Positions 18,161 to 26,792 of a stretch of DNA of 64,000 bases are shown here, piece after piece. Origin of the DNA: Gemmatimonadota bacterium (GTDB lineage Bacteria; Gemmatimonadota; Gemmatimonadetes; Gemmatimonadales; GWC2-71-9); assembly GCA_029262195.1 (NCBI GenBank), contig JAJCZX010000014.1, positions 124,001 to 188,000 of the forward strand, read 5' to 3'. The notes under the pieces were generated by a model. The model saw nothing but the letters and a program-made list of their open reading frames with translations, made no database searches and was not told the DNA's origin. Numbering within the stretch: position 1 is the stretch's first letter; each line of letters starts with the position of its first letter. A program made the translations under genes and the position numbers.

Positions 18161-18556
18161 ATGAAATCGGTCGAATATTCGCTATACAAAAAGCTTGAAG
18201 GAGTTCCCTTTGACGAGGCAGTCAGCAGGGCGACCGCCGAGTTAAAAGAAGAGGGTTTTGGGGTACTAACGACGATAGACGTCAAGGCAACACTCAAGGA
18301 AAAAATCGACGTCGACTTCAAGGCCTATACGATCCTGGGAGCGTGTAATCCTGTCCTGGCGCACCGCGCGTTGAGCGAGGATGACAACATCGGTTTGTTG
18401 TTGCCGTGCAACGTGGTGGTGGGAGAAACTGACCGTGGTTCGGAAGTCGGGATCATCAATCCTATCACCATGATGTCGATGGCAGGCTCTCCGGGATTAG
18501 AGTCCGTGGCAAAAGAGGCGAACGAAAAGCTTTCGCGAGTGCTGGAACGGCTATAG
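18161..18556 (+). CDS. DUF302 family protein
   Basis: Small cytoplasmic protein of 131 residues with the DUF302 fold: GFGVLTTIDVKATLKEKIDVDFKAYTILGACNPVLAHRAL, then DDNIGLLLPCNVVVGE, and the C-terminal MMSMAGSPGLESVAKEANEKLSRVL. The ribosome site GGAAGG precedes the ATG. It lies 42 bases after the RND permease and before a weak terminator, so it is likely the last gene of the efflux operon. Biochemical role unknown; DUF302 proteins recur beside redox, sulfur and metal genes. Confidence 0.9.
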   Translation: MKSVEYSLYKKLEGVPFDEAVSRATAELKEEGFGVLTTIDVKATLKEKIDVDFKAYTILGACNPVLAHRALSEDDNIGLLLPCNVVVGETDRGSEVGIINPITMMSMAGSPGLESVAKEANEKLSRVLERL

Positions 18557-18559
18557 AAT

Positions 18560-18580
18560 AACGGGCCGAATTCCCGTTTT
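18560..18580 (+). terminator. Weak terminator after the efflux operon
   Basis: Inverted repeat AACGGG (18560-18565) and CCCGTT (18573-18578) with TTTT, just after the DUF302 stop. Short stem, but placed where a terminator would separate the efflux operon from cphA. Confidence 0.5.
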
Positions 18581-18624
18581 CGGACTTCGGTGATACGTTT
18601 CCGTCTCACCCTAATCTTGAAAAC

Positions 18625-21402
18625 ATGAAAGTTTTAGAACGCTCCGTCTACGTCGGCCCCAGCCAATACGCTCATTTTCCGGTCATTCGTCTCAAACTGG
18701 ACCTCGGTCCCCTCGAAGAATGGTCCTCCACCAGATTGGGCGACTCATTTGTTAGGGCACTGGTCGAAGCCCTGCCAGGGTTGCAGGAACACGGGTGTTC
18801 CTATGGAGAGCCCGGTGGGTTCATCCGGCGACTGACCGAAGACGAAGGCACGTGGATGGGGCATGTCCTCGAACACGCTGCTATCGAAATTCAGAACATG
18901 GCCGGCGAGGATGTCACGTTCGGCAAGACTCGGGGTGCGGGTGAAAAGGGGGTCTACAACGTCGTCTACGAATACGTCGACCGAAAAGTCGGAATCGAGG
19001 CGGGCAAACTGGCCCTCGCTTTGCTCCACTCGCTGGTTCCGCAAGAGTTAGTGCTTGAACCGGACGACCCCGAGTTCGACTTCGAGGAAGCGCGCGACGA
19101 CTTCATCCGCTACACACAGAAAAATGCGTTTGGACCCAGCACGGCTGCACTGGTCAAGGCCGCCGAGGAGAGGGATATTCCCTGGATCCGCCTGAACGAC
19201 TACTCTCTCATTCAATTCGGCCACGGCAAACACCGGCAAAGAATACAGGCGACCATCACCAGCCAAACTCCCCATATCGGGGTCGAGATTGCGTCCGACA
19301 AAGAGGAAACCAACCAACTTCTGGGCCGACTGGGTTTGCCGGTCCCCCGTCAACGTCTGGTGTACCGGGAAGAAGACGCCGCCGTTTTCGCCGAGAGGAT
19401 CGGTTTCCCGGTCGTGGTCAAACCGCTCAACGCCAATCACGGTCGCGGCGTTTCAATTGCTGTGCCTGACTCGGAGCATGTGAGAATCGCTTTCCAACAG
19501 GCCCGCGAACATTCTCGAGGAGTCATTGTTGAGACCTACGTAACTGGCCTGGACCATCGGATGCTGGTCGTCAACGGCGAACTCGTGGCGGTAGCCAAGC
19601 GCGTCCCGGGCCACGTCGTAGGAGATGGCAAGAGTACAATCGAAGAACTGGTTGATGAAGTAAACAGCGATCCGCGTCGCGGCATCGGCCACGAGAAAGT
19701 TCTGACCAAGATTGAATTCGATTACCAGGCCAATCGTCTGCTGGGAATTCTAGGTTACGAAAAAACCACTGTCCCGCCCAAGGATGAACCTGTTTACCTC
19801 CGATCAACCGGAAACCTCTCAACCGGAGGAACTGCGGTCGACGTAACGGACCTGGTTCACCCGGACAATCGAGATATGGCCGAACGGGCAGCAAAGGCTA
19901 TCGGATTGGATGTGGCAGGTGTGGATTTCCTGACCGACGACATCAGCCGTTCCTTCAAAGAAATCGGCGGTGGCATCTGTGAAGTAAATGCAGCGCCAGG
20001 CTTCAGGATGCACACTAACCCCAGTGAGGGTATGCCTCGAGACGTGGCCGGCAAAGTGATGGATATGCTTTTTCCCGAAGGGTCTCCTGCGAGGATCCCG
20101 ATACTTTCGCTAACGGGGACAAACGGAAAAACAACAACGGTCCGAATGCTCGCCCACATCTATAAGATGGCCGGAGCAAGCGTGGGCCTAACCACTACTG
20201 ACGGCGTTTATATAGACGGACAGATGACCGTTGAAGGAGACATGACGGGGCCAACATCAGCCAGGATGGTTTTGCAAGACCCGTCTGTGGACGTGGCGGT
20301 GTTGGAAACCGCACGAGGCGGTCTCTTGCGATCCGGAATGGGCTATCGCCGCTGCGATGTCGGCGCATGTCTAAACGTCGCCGCAGATCATCTGGGCCTC
20401 AAAGGAATCGACACCCTCGAAGATCTGGCGGAAGTAAAGCGCATCGTGATCGAAATCGCTAAGAACACAGCGGTGTTAAACGCAGACGACGAACTTTGCA
20501 TCAGGATGGCAGATTACACCGATGCGGAACACGTTTGTTACGTCACGATGAACCCTAGCCACTCGCTGGTGCGGGAACACATTCGCGCTGGCGGTCGCGC
20601 AGTGGGAATCGAAGAGGGTGTCAACGGACACATGATCACCATTTACGACGGCGGCTCACACATTCCCCTCCTGTGGACCCACTTGATCCCCGCAACTCTG
20701 GGCGGGAAGGCCCTCCATAACGTCCAAAACGCGATGTTCGCCGCAGCGATGGCCTTTAGCGCTGGTGTGAAGTTGGAAGACATAAAGCAGGGGCTGAAGA
20801 CCTTCGACACTACGTTCTTCCAGGCACCGGGACGGTTAAATTTTTACGACGAACATCCGTTCAAGGTCCTGCTGGATTACGCCCACAATGCAAACGCTGT
20901 CGAGGTGATCGTCAAACTCGTAGGCAATCTTGAAGTCCACGGCAACAGGATCTGTGTACTGGCAGCACCGGGTGACCGGCGCGATAAAGACGTTGAAGAC
21001 ATTGCGCGCGCCGCTGCAGGGGCATTCGACCACTACATCCTCAGGCGCGACGACGCGTTGAGAGGGCGTGGACATGATGAAATACCGCAACTACTTGCTA
21101 AAATTTTGGAAGAGAACGGCGTCCCTGAAAATACGATCGAGATAGTTGCCGAAGAACCGCGCGCCGTTGCCCGGGGATTGGAGCGGGCGGAGTCGGATGA
21201 TCTGTTGGTGATCTTCGCAGACCAATTGAAACGAACCTGGGACCAGATTGTCGGCCACAATGCCAATGAAGAGTCGGCGCCGGAAGAAAGCGCTTCGACT
21301 CTACCACATGACTCCGGACCACCGGTCGATTCGAACGGGGAAAGCCCGATTCTGATACGAGACGAGAGGGGAGTACGCTTCGCCCGCGAAGTGGAAGACT
21401 AG
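18625..21402 (+). CDS. cphA: Cyanophycin synthetase
   Basis: Bifunctional ligase making the reserve polymer cyanophycin (poly-Asp with Arg side groups) from Asp, Arg and ATP. Three modules: a CphA N-terminal domain (1-160), an ATP-grasp domain (about 215-480; FPVVVKPLNANHGRGVSIAV, then EIGGGICEVNAAPG) that adds Asp, and a Mur-ligase domain (490-880; P-loop LTGTNGKTTTVRM near 492, DYAHNANAVEV near 748) that adds Arg. At 925 residues it is slightly long; the tail after 890 is Glu/Ser-rich. One base separates it from the next, related gene. Confidence 0.95.
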   Translation: MKVLERSVYVGPSQYAHFPVIRLKLDLGPLEEWSSTRLGDSFVRALVEALPGLQEHGCSYGEPGGFIRRLTEDEGTWMGHVLEHAAIEIQNMAGEDVTFGKTRGAGEKGVYNVVYEYVDRKVGIEAGKLALALLHSLVPQELVLEPDDPEFDFEEARDDFIRYTQKNAFGPSTAALVKAAEERDIPWIRLNDYSLIQFGHGKHRQRIQATITSQTPHIGVEIASDKEETNQLLGRLGLPVPRQRLVYREEDAAVFAERIGFPVVVKPLNANHGRGVSIAVPDSEHVRIAFQQAREHSRGVIVETYVTGLDHRMLVVNGELVAVAKRVPGHVVGDGKSTIEELVDEVNSDPRRGIGHEKVLTKIEFDYQANRLLGILGYEKTTVPPKDEPVYLRSTGNLSTGGTAVDVTDLVHPDNRDMAERAAKAIGLDVAGVDFLTDDISRSFKEIGGGICEVNAAPGFRMHTNPSEGMPRDVAGKVMDMLFPEGSPARIPILSLTGTNGKTTTVRMLAHIYKMAGASVGLTTTDGVYIDGQMTVEGDMTGPTSARMVLQDPSVDVAVLETARGGLLRSGMGYRRCDVGACLNVAADHLGLKGIDTLEDLAEVKRIVIEIAKNTAVLNADDELCIRMADYTDAEHVCYVTMNPSHSLVREHIRAGGRAVGIEEGVNGHMITIYDGGSHIPLLWTHLIPATLGGKALHNVQNAMFAAAMAFSAGVKLEDIKQGLKTFDTTFFQAPGRLNFYDEHPFKVLLDYAHNANAVEVIVKLVGNLEVHGNRICVLAAPGDRRDKDVEDIARAAAGAFDHYILRRDDALRGRGHDEIPQLLAKILEENGVPENTIEIVAEEPRAVARGLERAESDDLLVIFADQLKRTWDQIVGHNANEESAPEESASTLPHDSGPPVDSNGESPILIRDERGVRFAREVED

Positions 21403-21403
21403 G

Positions 21404-23122
21404 GTGAAGCTCGACTTACAAGATTCCCGACGTTTGACGGGAGCTAATATCCTTTCAGACGACGCCGGAGCTGTTATCGACGTCGCGATTTCAGGAATCC
21501 CTATTGAAGACGTTGTTGCCACCTGGAAGAAACACGCCCGGGAGGCTCTCGACGCTCTGGGCTGGACTACGGAGCGAATTCACTACCGGGTATTTGACGG
21601 TGGTGCCTCGCTGGCTATTAGCGGACCCATTGATGCCCTTTACGCGGGCACCGAAATCACCGAATGGGCCTGGGAAGCCACAAAAGGCTCGCTCGCCGGA
21701 AATCCAATCGCGCTAGCCAACTCCATCGAACGCCTCCGAACCGAAATCGACAACGAATTGAACCCGGCCGTCCAGGAGATGCTCAAAGCAGCCGCGCAAC
21801 ACGATGTCCTGTTCCTGTGGGATGACGACTTCGTCTCCGTAGGGATGGGCAAGGGTTCGCTAACCTGGCCTGTGGATGCAATTCCCGATCCGGCCGATGT
21901 GCCATGGAAGGACATTCACGACATTCCCTGTGCCATGGTAACAGGGAGCAACGGCAAAACAACCACGGTCAGGATGTTGTCGGCTATCGCTTCGGCGTGT
22001 GGCTATGCGACGGGCCATACCTGCACCGACGGAATTTTCGTTGAGAACCAGCTGGTGGAAGGCGGTGACTACTCGGGTCCGGGGGGAGCCCGCAAGCTCG
22101 TTCGTGACCAGAAGATTTCCTTTGCAATTCTTGAAACAGCCAGGGGCGGGATGCTCAGACGAGGGCTGGGCGTGCCGTACGCTGATGCAGCAATCGTGAC
22201 CAACGTTTGCGAGGACCATCTTGGCGAATGGGGAGCTAACTCGATTGCCGATCTGGTTGAAGCGAAAATCGTGATTCGCCGAGCGGTAACCGATGGGGCG
22301 CTGGTAATAAATGCCGACGACACTGAACTGGCTCGCGTATCCGGGAGACTCACGCAACCAATCACCTGGTTGTCGCTGGATTCGGATTCTGACAAAATCA
22401 AAGAGCACGTAAGTACTGGTGGCTCCGCTGCGGTTGTGAGCAATGGCAACTGCGTTTTCATCCATCAGGGTCAACGCGAAGACATTATCGAAGTCAAACG
22501 GATCCCTGCTACAGTCGACGGACATGCCAGGCACAACATCTACAACGCCCTTGGGGCTATTGCCCTGGCTCGTTCTATGGGACTACCCGCGGACGGGATT
22601 CGACAGGCCCTGTCAACTTTCGGGACCGACGTTTTCGCCAATAGAGGTAGAATGAATTTCTTCGACCTCGGCGGGGTTCGAGTACTGATCGATTTCGCCC
22701 ACAACCCGCACGGAGTGTCTGCCATCGCCGAAATGGCGAGATCCATTCCATCAGAACGAATAATGGTGATGGTCGGACAGGCAGGTGATCGGGACGATGT
22801 TTCGATACGGAAACTCGCCGGAGTTTTTGCCTCGATGAATCCGGACCTTGTCGTCGTCAAAGAAATGATGAAATACCTCCGCGGTAGACCAGAGGGCGAA
22901 GTGACCGCGATAATCACCGAGGAACTGAGACGTTGCGAAATTGATGCGGAACGAATAGTCCACGCTAACTCCGAAATCGACGCCGTCAGGTACGGATTAC
23001 AATGGAGCCGAGCTGGCGACTTCCTGGTCTTACCCGTGTTGCAGGAGCGGGATGAAATCCTGGAGTTTGTAGGAGCCCTTGACGAATCCGGGTGGCGACC
23101 GGGCTCGACACTACCTGCGTGA
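21404..23122 (+). CDS. Second cyanophycin-synthetase-like Mur ligase (no ATP-grasp)
   Basis: A 572-residue Mur-ligase-family protein similar to the C-terminal half of CphA. The P-loop is VTGSNGKTTTVRM near residue 185; ETARGGMLRRGLG near 245 and DFAHNPHGVSAI near 432 match equivalent CphA motifs. The 170 residues before the P-loop do not contain an ATP-grasp domain and look instead like a reduced CphA N-terminal domain. GTG start one base after the cphA stop (TAGGGTG), with GGAAG upstream. It may add Arg, act on a dipeptide, or form a complex with CphA. Function of such tandem partners is not established to my knowledge. Confidence 0.85.
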   Translation: MKLDLQDSRRLTGANILSDDAGAVIDVAISGIPIEDVVATWKKHAREALDALGWTTERIHYRVFDGGASLAISGPIDALYAGTEITEWAWEATKGSLAGNPIALANSIERLRTEIDNELNPAVQEMLKAAAQHDVLFLWDDDFVSVGMGKGSLTWPVDAIPDPADVPWKDIHDIPCAMVTGSNGKTTTVRMLSAIASACGYATGHTCTDGIFVENQLVEGGDYSGPGGARKLVRDQKISFAILETARGGMLRRGLGVPYADAAIVTNVCEDHLGEWGANSIADLVEAKIVIRRAVTDGALVINADDTELARVSGRLTQPITWLSLDSDSDKIKEHVSTGGSAAVVSNGNCVFIHQGQREDIIEVKRIPATVDGHARHNIYNALGAIALARSMGLPADGIRQALSTFGTDVFANRGRMNFFDLGGVRVLIDFAHNPHGVSAIAEMARSIPSERIMVMVGQAGDRDDVSIRKLAGVFASMNPDLVVVKEMMKYLRGRPEGEVTAIITEELRRCEIDAERIVHANSEIDAVRYGLQWSRAGDFLVLPVLQERDEILEFVGALDESGWRPGSTLPA

Positions 23123-23398
23123 AACGCCTGGCACCGGGGAGTTGAGTGCAACGCGATTCTCCTCCAAAGTCCTCGGGGCTGACACCGCCGATATGGCTGT
23201 GCCGTGCCTGCTACGATTGTAAAACATCTCCATAAAATCGAGAACGGTCGGCCTTTGCTTCGTCTCGCGTCCGATAGATTGCTTTCGTATTCTCTCCTTC
23301 TTCATGCTGCGAAAAACGACTCAGCGATAGCATTGCCCCCGCAGTTCACTCGCCAACCCATGCTTGGTTTTACCTGGCAGAATCGTTGGAATTCGGCT
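23114..23398 (-). pseudogene. IS3-family transposase remnant, frameshifted
   Basis: The C-terminal end of an IS3-type OrfB integrase survives. In one frame the fragment reads KPSMGWRVNCGGNAIAESFF, matching the G-N-C-x-D-N-A-x-x-E-S-F-F catalytic region with the Asp replaced by Gly; then a stop. After a one-base shift near 23306 the next frame continues with KKERIRKQ and DFMEMFYNRSRHGTAIS, the conserved C-terminus. No inverted ends or target duplication were seen. It marks the junction between the cyanophycin locus and the GC-richer magnesium block. Confidence 0.8.
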
Positions 23399-24706
23399 CT
23401 ACAGACTCCCGGCGGCCAGTGTGGCTAACCCCAGGAAGCTCAAGAAACCCATCACGTCGGTCACCGTTGTCAGGATGATGGACGAGGCCTGCGCGGGGTC
23501 CTGCCCCAGCTTGTGAAGCACGATGGGCACCGAGGCTCCCGCCAGCCCGGCGATGGCCATTGAAAATATCATGGCACCCACGATTACGGCAGCAAGTCCC
23601 GCCGAGTCACTCCAGATGTAGACCGCAATACCGGTCACACCGGCGACAGCGAGGCCGTTTATTGCTCCGGCTCCCACCTCCTTGAGGGCCACCCGAAACC
23701 AGTGCTTGCTACGAATCTCCCGCAATGCGAGTCCGCGCATTGTGACGGCCAACGCCTGTGCTCCCGTGTTACCGGATTGTCCGGCTACCACTGGAAGCAG
23801 CACCGCAAGCGCTGTGAATCGCGCTATGGTTCCCTCGAACATACCGACCACGGCGGCGGCGAGGAACGCGGTGAGGAGGTTCACCTGGAGCCAGGGAAGC
23901 CTACGCCGTACTGCAAACCAGACGCTCGACAGAGCGTGCTCGTCCTTGCTGGCACCGACCATAGTCTGCACGTCAGCGCTGGCCTCGTTCTGCACCGCCG
24001 CTATCAGTGCAGCCTGCCGTATCACGCCGAGTACCCTACCATGGAAATCCACCACGGCCATGCTGGCCGCCTTACTGGCCTCGAACAACTCGATGATCTC
24101 GTCCCGGGGCGCAGTCGCCGGCACGCTGTGCACAACCGGTTTCCGCAGGTCTCCAAGGAGGACGCCCGGTTCAGCCGAAACGAGATCCTGAAGTGTCACG
24201 TTTCCGATGAGGACCCCATCCACGTCCACCAGAAAGATGTCGGAGATTTGCGTATTACGCAGCTTCCGCAACCGCGCCACCGCGTCCTTGTAACTGGACT
24301 CTGGCCGGAACGTCGTAATTTGGGTGTCCATAATCCCACCCGCGCTGTCAGGCCGGTACACCATCAGGTCGGTCAATTCGGCCGCCGTCGCCGCGTCGAC
24401 CGCGGTCAACACCCGCGCACGCGCCTCCGGGTCCAGTCGCGCCAACGCCGCCGCCGTTTTCGGCAATTCGATCGCCCCTACCAGATCGCGGAACACATCG
24501 GGGCTCAACGATTCGATCACGTTGGCCGCCACATCCCGGCGCAGGCGGTCGAACAGCATGGCAGCTTCGTGCACCGGGACGTGCGACAGCAACTCAGCGA
24601 CTTCGGTCGCCGGCACGTTTTCCAGCAATGATGCGACTTCGTGGGGATACAATTCCAGGAACCGGCGCGTCAGCGCCTCGGGGACCCGTTCGACAGCAGC
24701 CATCAT
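23399..24706 (-). CDS. mgtE: MgtE-family magnesium transporter
   Basis: Divalent-cation channel of 435 residues: MgtE N domain (1-105; YPHEVASLLENVPATEVAELL), paired CBS domains (105-235; MVYRPDSAGGIMDTQITTF, then VHSVPATAPRDEIIELFEA), a connecting helix, and five membrane segments in the last 180 residues with PVVAGQSGNTGAQALAVTMRG and DPAQASSIILTTVTDVMGF, the pore motifs. I chose the ATG at 24706: it overlaps the upstream stop by four bases (ATGA), and the longer frame is Arg/Gly-rich without domain character. CBS domains normally gate the pore by cytosolic Mg. Confidence 0.93.
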   Translation of the reverse strand: MMAAVERVPEALTRRFLELYPHEVASLLENVPATEVAELLSHVPVHEAAMLFDRLRRDVAANVIESLSPDVFRDLVGAIELPKTAAALARLDPEARARVLTAVDAATAAELTDLMVYRPDSAGGIMDTQITTFRPESSYKDAVARLRKLRNTQISDIFLVDVDGVLIGNVTLQDLVSAEPGVLLGDLRKPVVHSVPATAPRDEIIELFEASKAASMAVVDFHGRVLGVIRQAALIAAVQNEASADVQTMVGASKDEHALSSVWFAVRRRLPWLQVNLLTAFLAAAVVGMFEGTIARFTALAVLLPVVAGQSGNTGAQALAVTMRGLALREIRSKHWFRVALKEVGAGAINGLAVAGVTGIAVYIWSDSAGLAAVIVGAMIFSMAIAGLAGASVPIVLHKLGQDPAQASSIILTTVTDVMGFLSFLGLATLAAGSL

Positions 24707-25548
24707 GACCTCCCTTCCGAAATTCCGGACTCGAATTCCGAAGGGGCGCTCCCTGCGTTCGCGACCGGAAGAAACATGGTCAATCCGTTCCAGTAGAGTT
24801 CCCCCATCCCGACCACCGCGTGGGTGAGCCAGCTGGAAGCCGGAACCACGTCCAGGCGCCGCAGTTGCCGGTACCGCACCATCCCAACGAGGCGCCCCGC
24901 GTCGTCGACCACCGGCAGGACGTCCAGCTTTCGCCACGCGGGGTGTTCGGCCGCTCCGGCCAGGCGGCGACCGGCCGCCAGACGTGCGCTGGCGGGCCGC
25001 ATTATCGCAGACAGCTCCTCCTTAGCGCGACCGGCTACCAAATCCCGGATATGCACGACACCGACGAGCTGTTGGGCGTCGTCCAGGAGGAAGATCTGGT
25101 GGTGAGCGGCGCCGCGGTGCCGCCTTATCAGTTTTCGGGCATCAGCTACCGTAAAGCTCTGCGGCAGCGCCAGGGCTCCCGGGTCGGCGACCGACCCCAC
25201 AGTGTCTTCCGGGTAGGCGATCAGCGACCGGTATCTCTCGGCTGAGTCGTCCGTGAGGAACTCAAGTATCGCGTTTCGGGCGGGCGTATTGAGCCGCCGT
25301 AGCAGTGACACGGCGGCTCCGCCGGGGAGCGCGTTGATCAGGACGGCGCTGTTCTCAGGACCGATGGCGGCCAGATACCCAACCGCCGTCGCCAGGCTCA
25401 TGCGCTCGATCACGCCGGCGGCAACCGGGGGCGGCAGTGCCTCAATCCACCCGGCAGCCTCTACTGTCCGCTGTTGCTCCAACACTCGTGCCGCTTCCGC
25501 GGGATGTGCTGCGACGAATCGGCTGGCACATTTCTGAATGGCTCGCAT
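24703..25548 (-). CDS. MgtE-N/CBS regulatory protein without a pore
   Basis: A 281-residue protein resembling the cytosolic half of MgtE: helical MgtE_N repeats (1-115; ALPPPVAAGVIERMSLATAVGYLAAIGPENSAVLINALPG) followed by a CBS pair (120-240; YPEDTVGSVADPGALALP, then RKLDVLPVVDDAGRLVGMVRY). It ends with one weakly hydrophobic segment and no pore helices. Coupled to mgtE by ATGA and five bases after the MscS-like gene. It probably modulates MgtE; alternatively it arose by duplication of the transporter. Confidence 0.85.
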   Translation of the reverse strand: MRAIQKCASRFVAAHPAEAARVLEQQRTVEAAGWIEALPPPVAAGVIERMSLATAVGYLAAIGPENSAVLINALPGGAAVSLLRRLNTPARNAILEFLTDDSAERYRSLIAYPEDTVGSVADPGALALPQSFTVADARKLIRRHRGAAHHQIFLLDDAQQLVGVVHIRDLVAGRAKEELSAIMRPASARLAAGRRLAGAAEHPAWRKLDVLPVVDDAGRLVGMVRYRQLRRLDVVPASSWLTHAVVGMGELYWNGLTMFLPVANAGSAPSEFESGISEGRS

Positions 25549-25553
25549 TACGT

Positions 25554-26354
25554 TCAGCCTCCCGAGACGAGGAGAGACGGTTCATCATTAAATCGCCGGG
25601 CCGGTATCAACATCCGTCCATCCTGGGTTTCAACCAGGACTGCGGTGGGAGTGGTCCGAATTATCTCGCCCTCGATGTCACCGATCCGAATCGTCTGGCC
25701 TACTCGGTAAACCTGAGTGAAATAATGAGACGCGATAATATTGCCGACTGTGTTTCGCGCGCCCATCCCAAACGCCAGCCCCGCACTTCCGATGGTTGTT
25801 GCGGTGACCACCGCCAACAGGATGACTACTAACTGTGCGTCGATCCCTACCTGGTCCGACGCGACTACGAACGCCACAATTGTGATCACCCATTGGACTG
25901 CTATCCCGGCTCGATCTGCTCCGACCATGCCCGCCGACCGAGCCCCCGTCGTCGCCGCGCGGCGACCGAGCCGAGCCATGAATATGCCAGCCAGTCCGAT
26001 CGCGACCGCAGCCAGAACATTGGGCAGGTAGTAGACGGTCTGTCTAAGGATATCGGTGACGATCGTGAATCCCAACGCCTCAACCGCGGCCGAGATGAAG
26101 AACAACCACAGGCCCCAAAACGCAAATCCCGCCGCGATTCCGGGAATGACCCGACGAAGCCGGGCGTCCCCCCCGTCTGCAAGACGGCCCGAACCGGCCC
26201 GATCGAGCATTCGAGTCAGGAACCGGCGTACCAGAAACCTGAAGACTAGAGCCAGCACCCACCCGGCGGCGAAAATTGCCGCGGCGGTCAGTAGCTCGGG
26301 GAGGAACCCCCGGAAGCGGTTTGCGAAATCGGAATACCATTGGAAGACGGACAT
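25554..26354 (-). CDS. Small mechanosensitive ion channel (MscS family)
   Basis: A 266-residue membrane protein with four or five predicted helices and an MscS-like C-terminus (GMGARNTVGNIIASHYFTQVYRVGQTIRIGDIEGEI, residues about 195-235, then LIPARRFNDEPSLLV). It lacks the long C-terminal cage of E. coli MscS. The ATG at 26354 is preceded by GAGGAGA five bases away; an upstream start would add 29 residues of Arg-rich sequence. First gene of the MscS/CBS/MgtE operon. The substrate may be ions other than stress-gated efflux. Confidence 0.85.
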   Translation of the reverse strand: MSVFQWYSDFANRFRGFLPELLTAAAIFAAGWVLALVFRFLVRRFLTRMLDRAGSGRLADGGDARLRRVIPGIAAGFAFWGLWLFFISAAVEALGFTIVTDILRQTVYYLPNVLAAVAIGLAGIFMARLGRRAATTGARSAGMVGADRAGIAVQWVITIVAFVVASDQVGIDAQLVVILLAVVTATTIGSAGLAFGMGARNTVGNIIASHYFTQVYRVGQTIRIGDIEGEIIRTTPTAVLVETQDGRMLIPARRFNDEPSLLVSGG

Positions 26355-26792
26355 TGTGCTCTCCTCGTCAAATCGTCTGTTCCTGGAACGGGGGCCGGAA
26401 CTGGCCCCCACAGCGGGGTGCCAAAAAGACCTGTGTCTCACTGAAACCTACTCAATCGTCTCCGCATGCGAGTATGTATTCATCGCATTCGATGCGCTAC
26501 ATCGCTACGTAATCAATTTGGGATTCGTCCGCCGCACGGACTTGCGCCGACGGTGGCACCAGGGGGTCCCTTGCACCTCCCACGGCCCCACAACACACCG
26601 CAACATTGCTTCCGGACCGTCGGCGCCGGTATATTTCCGACGAACAATTCAACACCGGGGCGGTCGCATCGGGGCAGGAGGATCCTCCGGTTTCTCTGTC
26701 GGTCAAAAAGTGGCAAACCACGACACTGACCGACGCGGCGCATCGACAACCGGCCCAATCCCTGTCGTTGCGTAACCATCACTTGAGGTACC
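26355..26792. other. 438-base divergent intergenic region
   Basis: Separates the MscS/MgtE operon (minus) from the CorC-type gene (plus), so it should hold both promoters. I saw no ORF with coding character, no RNA gene and no match to the M-box magnesium riboswitch. Two structures stand out: a perfect 12-base palindrome GGAGGATCCTCC (26677-26688) and the nested hairpin listed separately. GC is high. Confidence 0.5.
26698..26734 (+). promoter_or_regulatory. Nested hairpin in the leader of the CorC-type gene
   Basis: GTCGGTC (26698-26704) pairs with GACCGAC (26728-26734), enclosing GTGG (26710-26713) and CCAC (26718-26721) with a CAAA loop. It ends 58 bases before the start codon and could be a leader element, but no T-run follows. 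Confidence 0.4.

Noticed and set aside
23682..24827. Long plus-strand frames of 169, 309 and 167 codons opposite mgtE
   Set aside because: They mirror mgtE in high-GC sequence; mgtE has clear domains and a coupled upstream gene, while these have repetitive Arg/His/Ser composition.
26056..26775. 239-codon plus-strand frame opposite the MscS-like gene and across the promoter region
   Set aside because: Composition is unlike a protein (Arg/Ser/Thr/Pro runs), no ribosome site, and it crosses the divergent promoter region.
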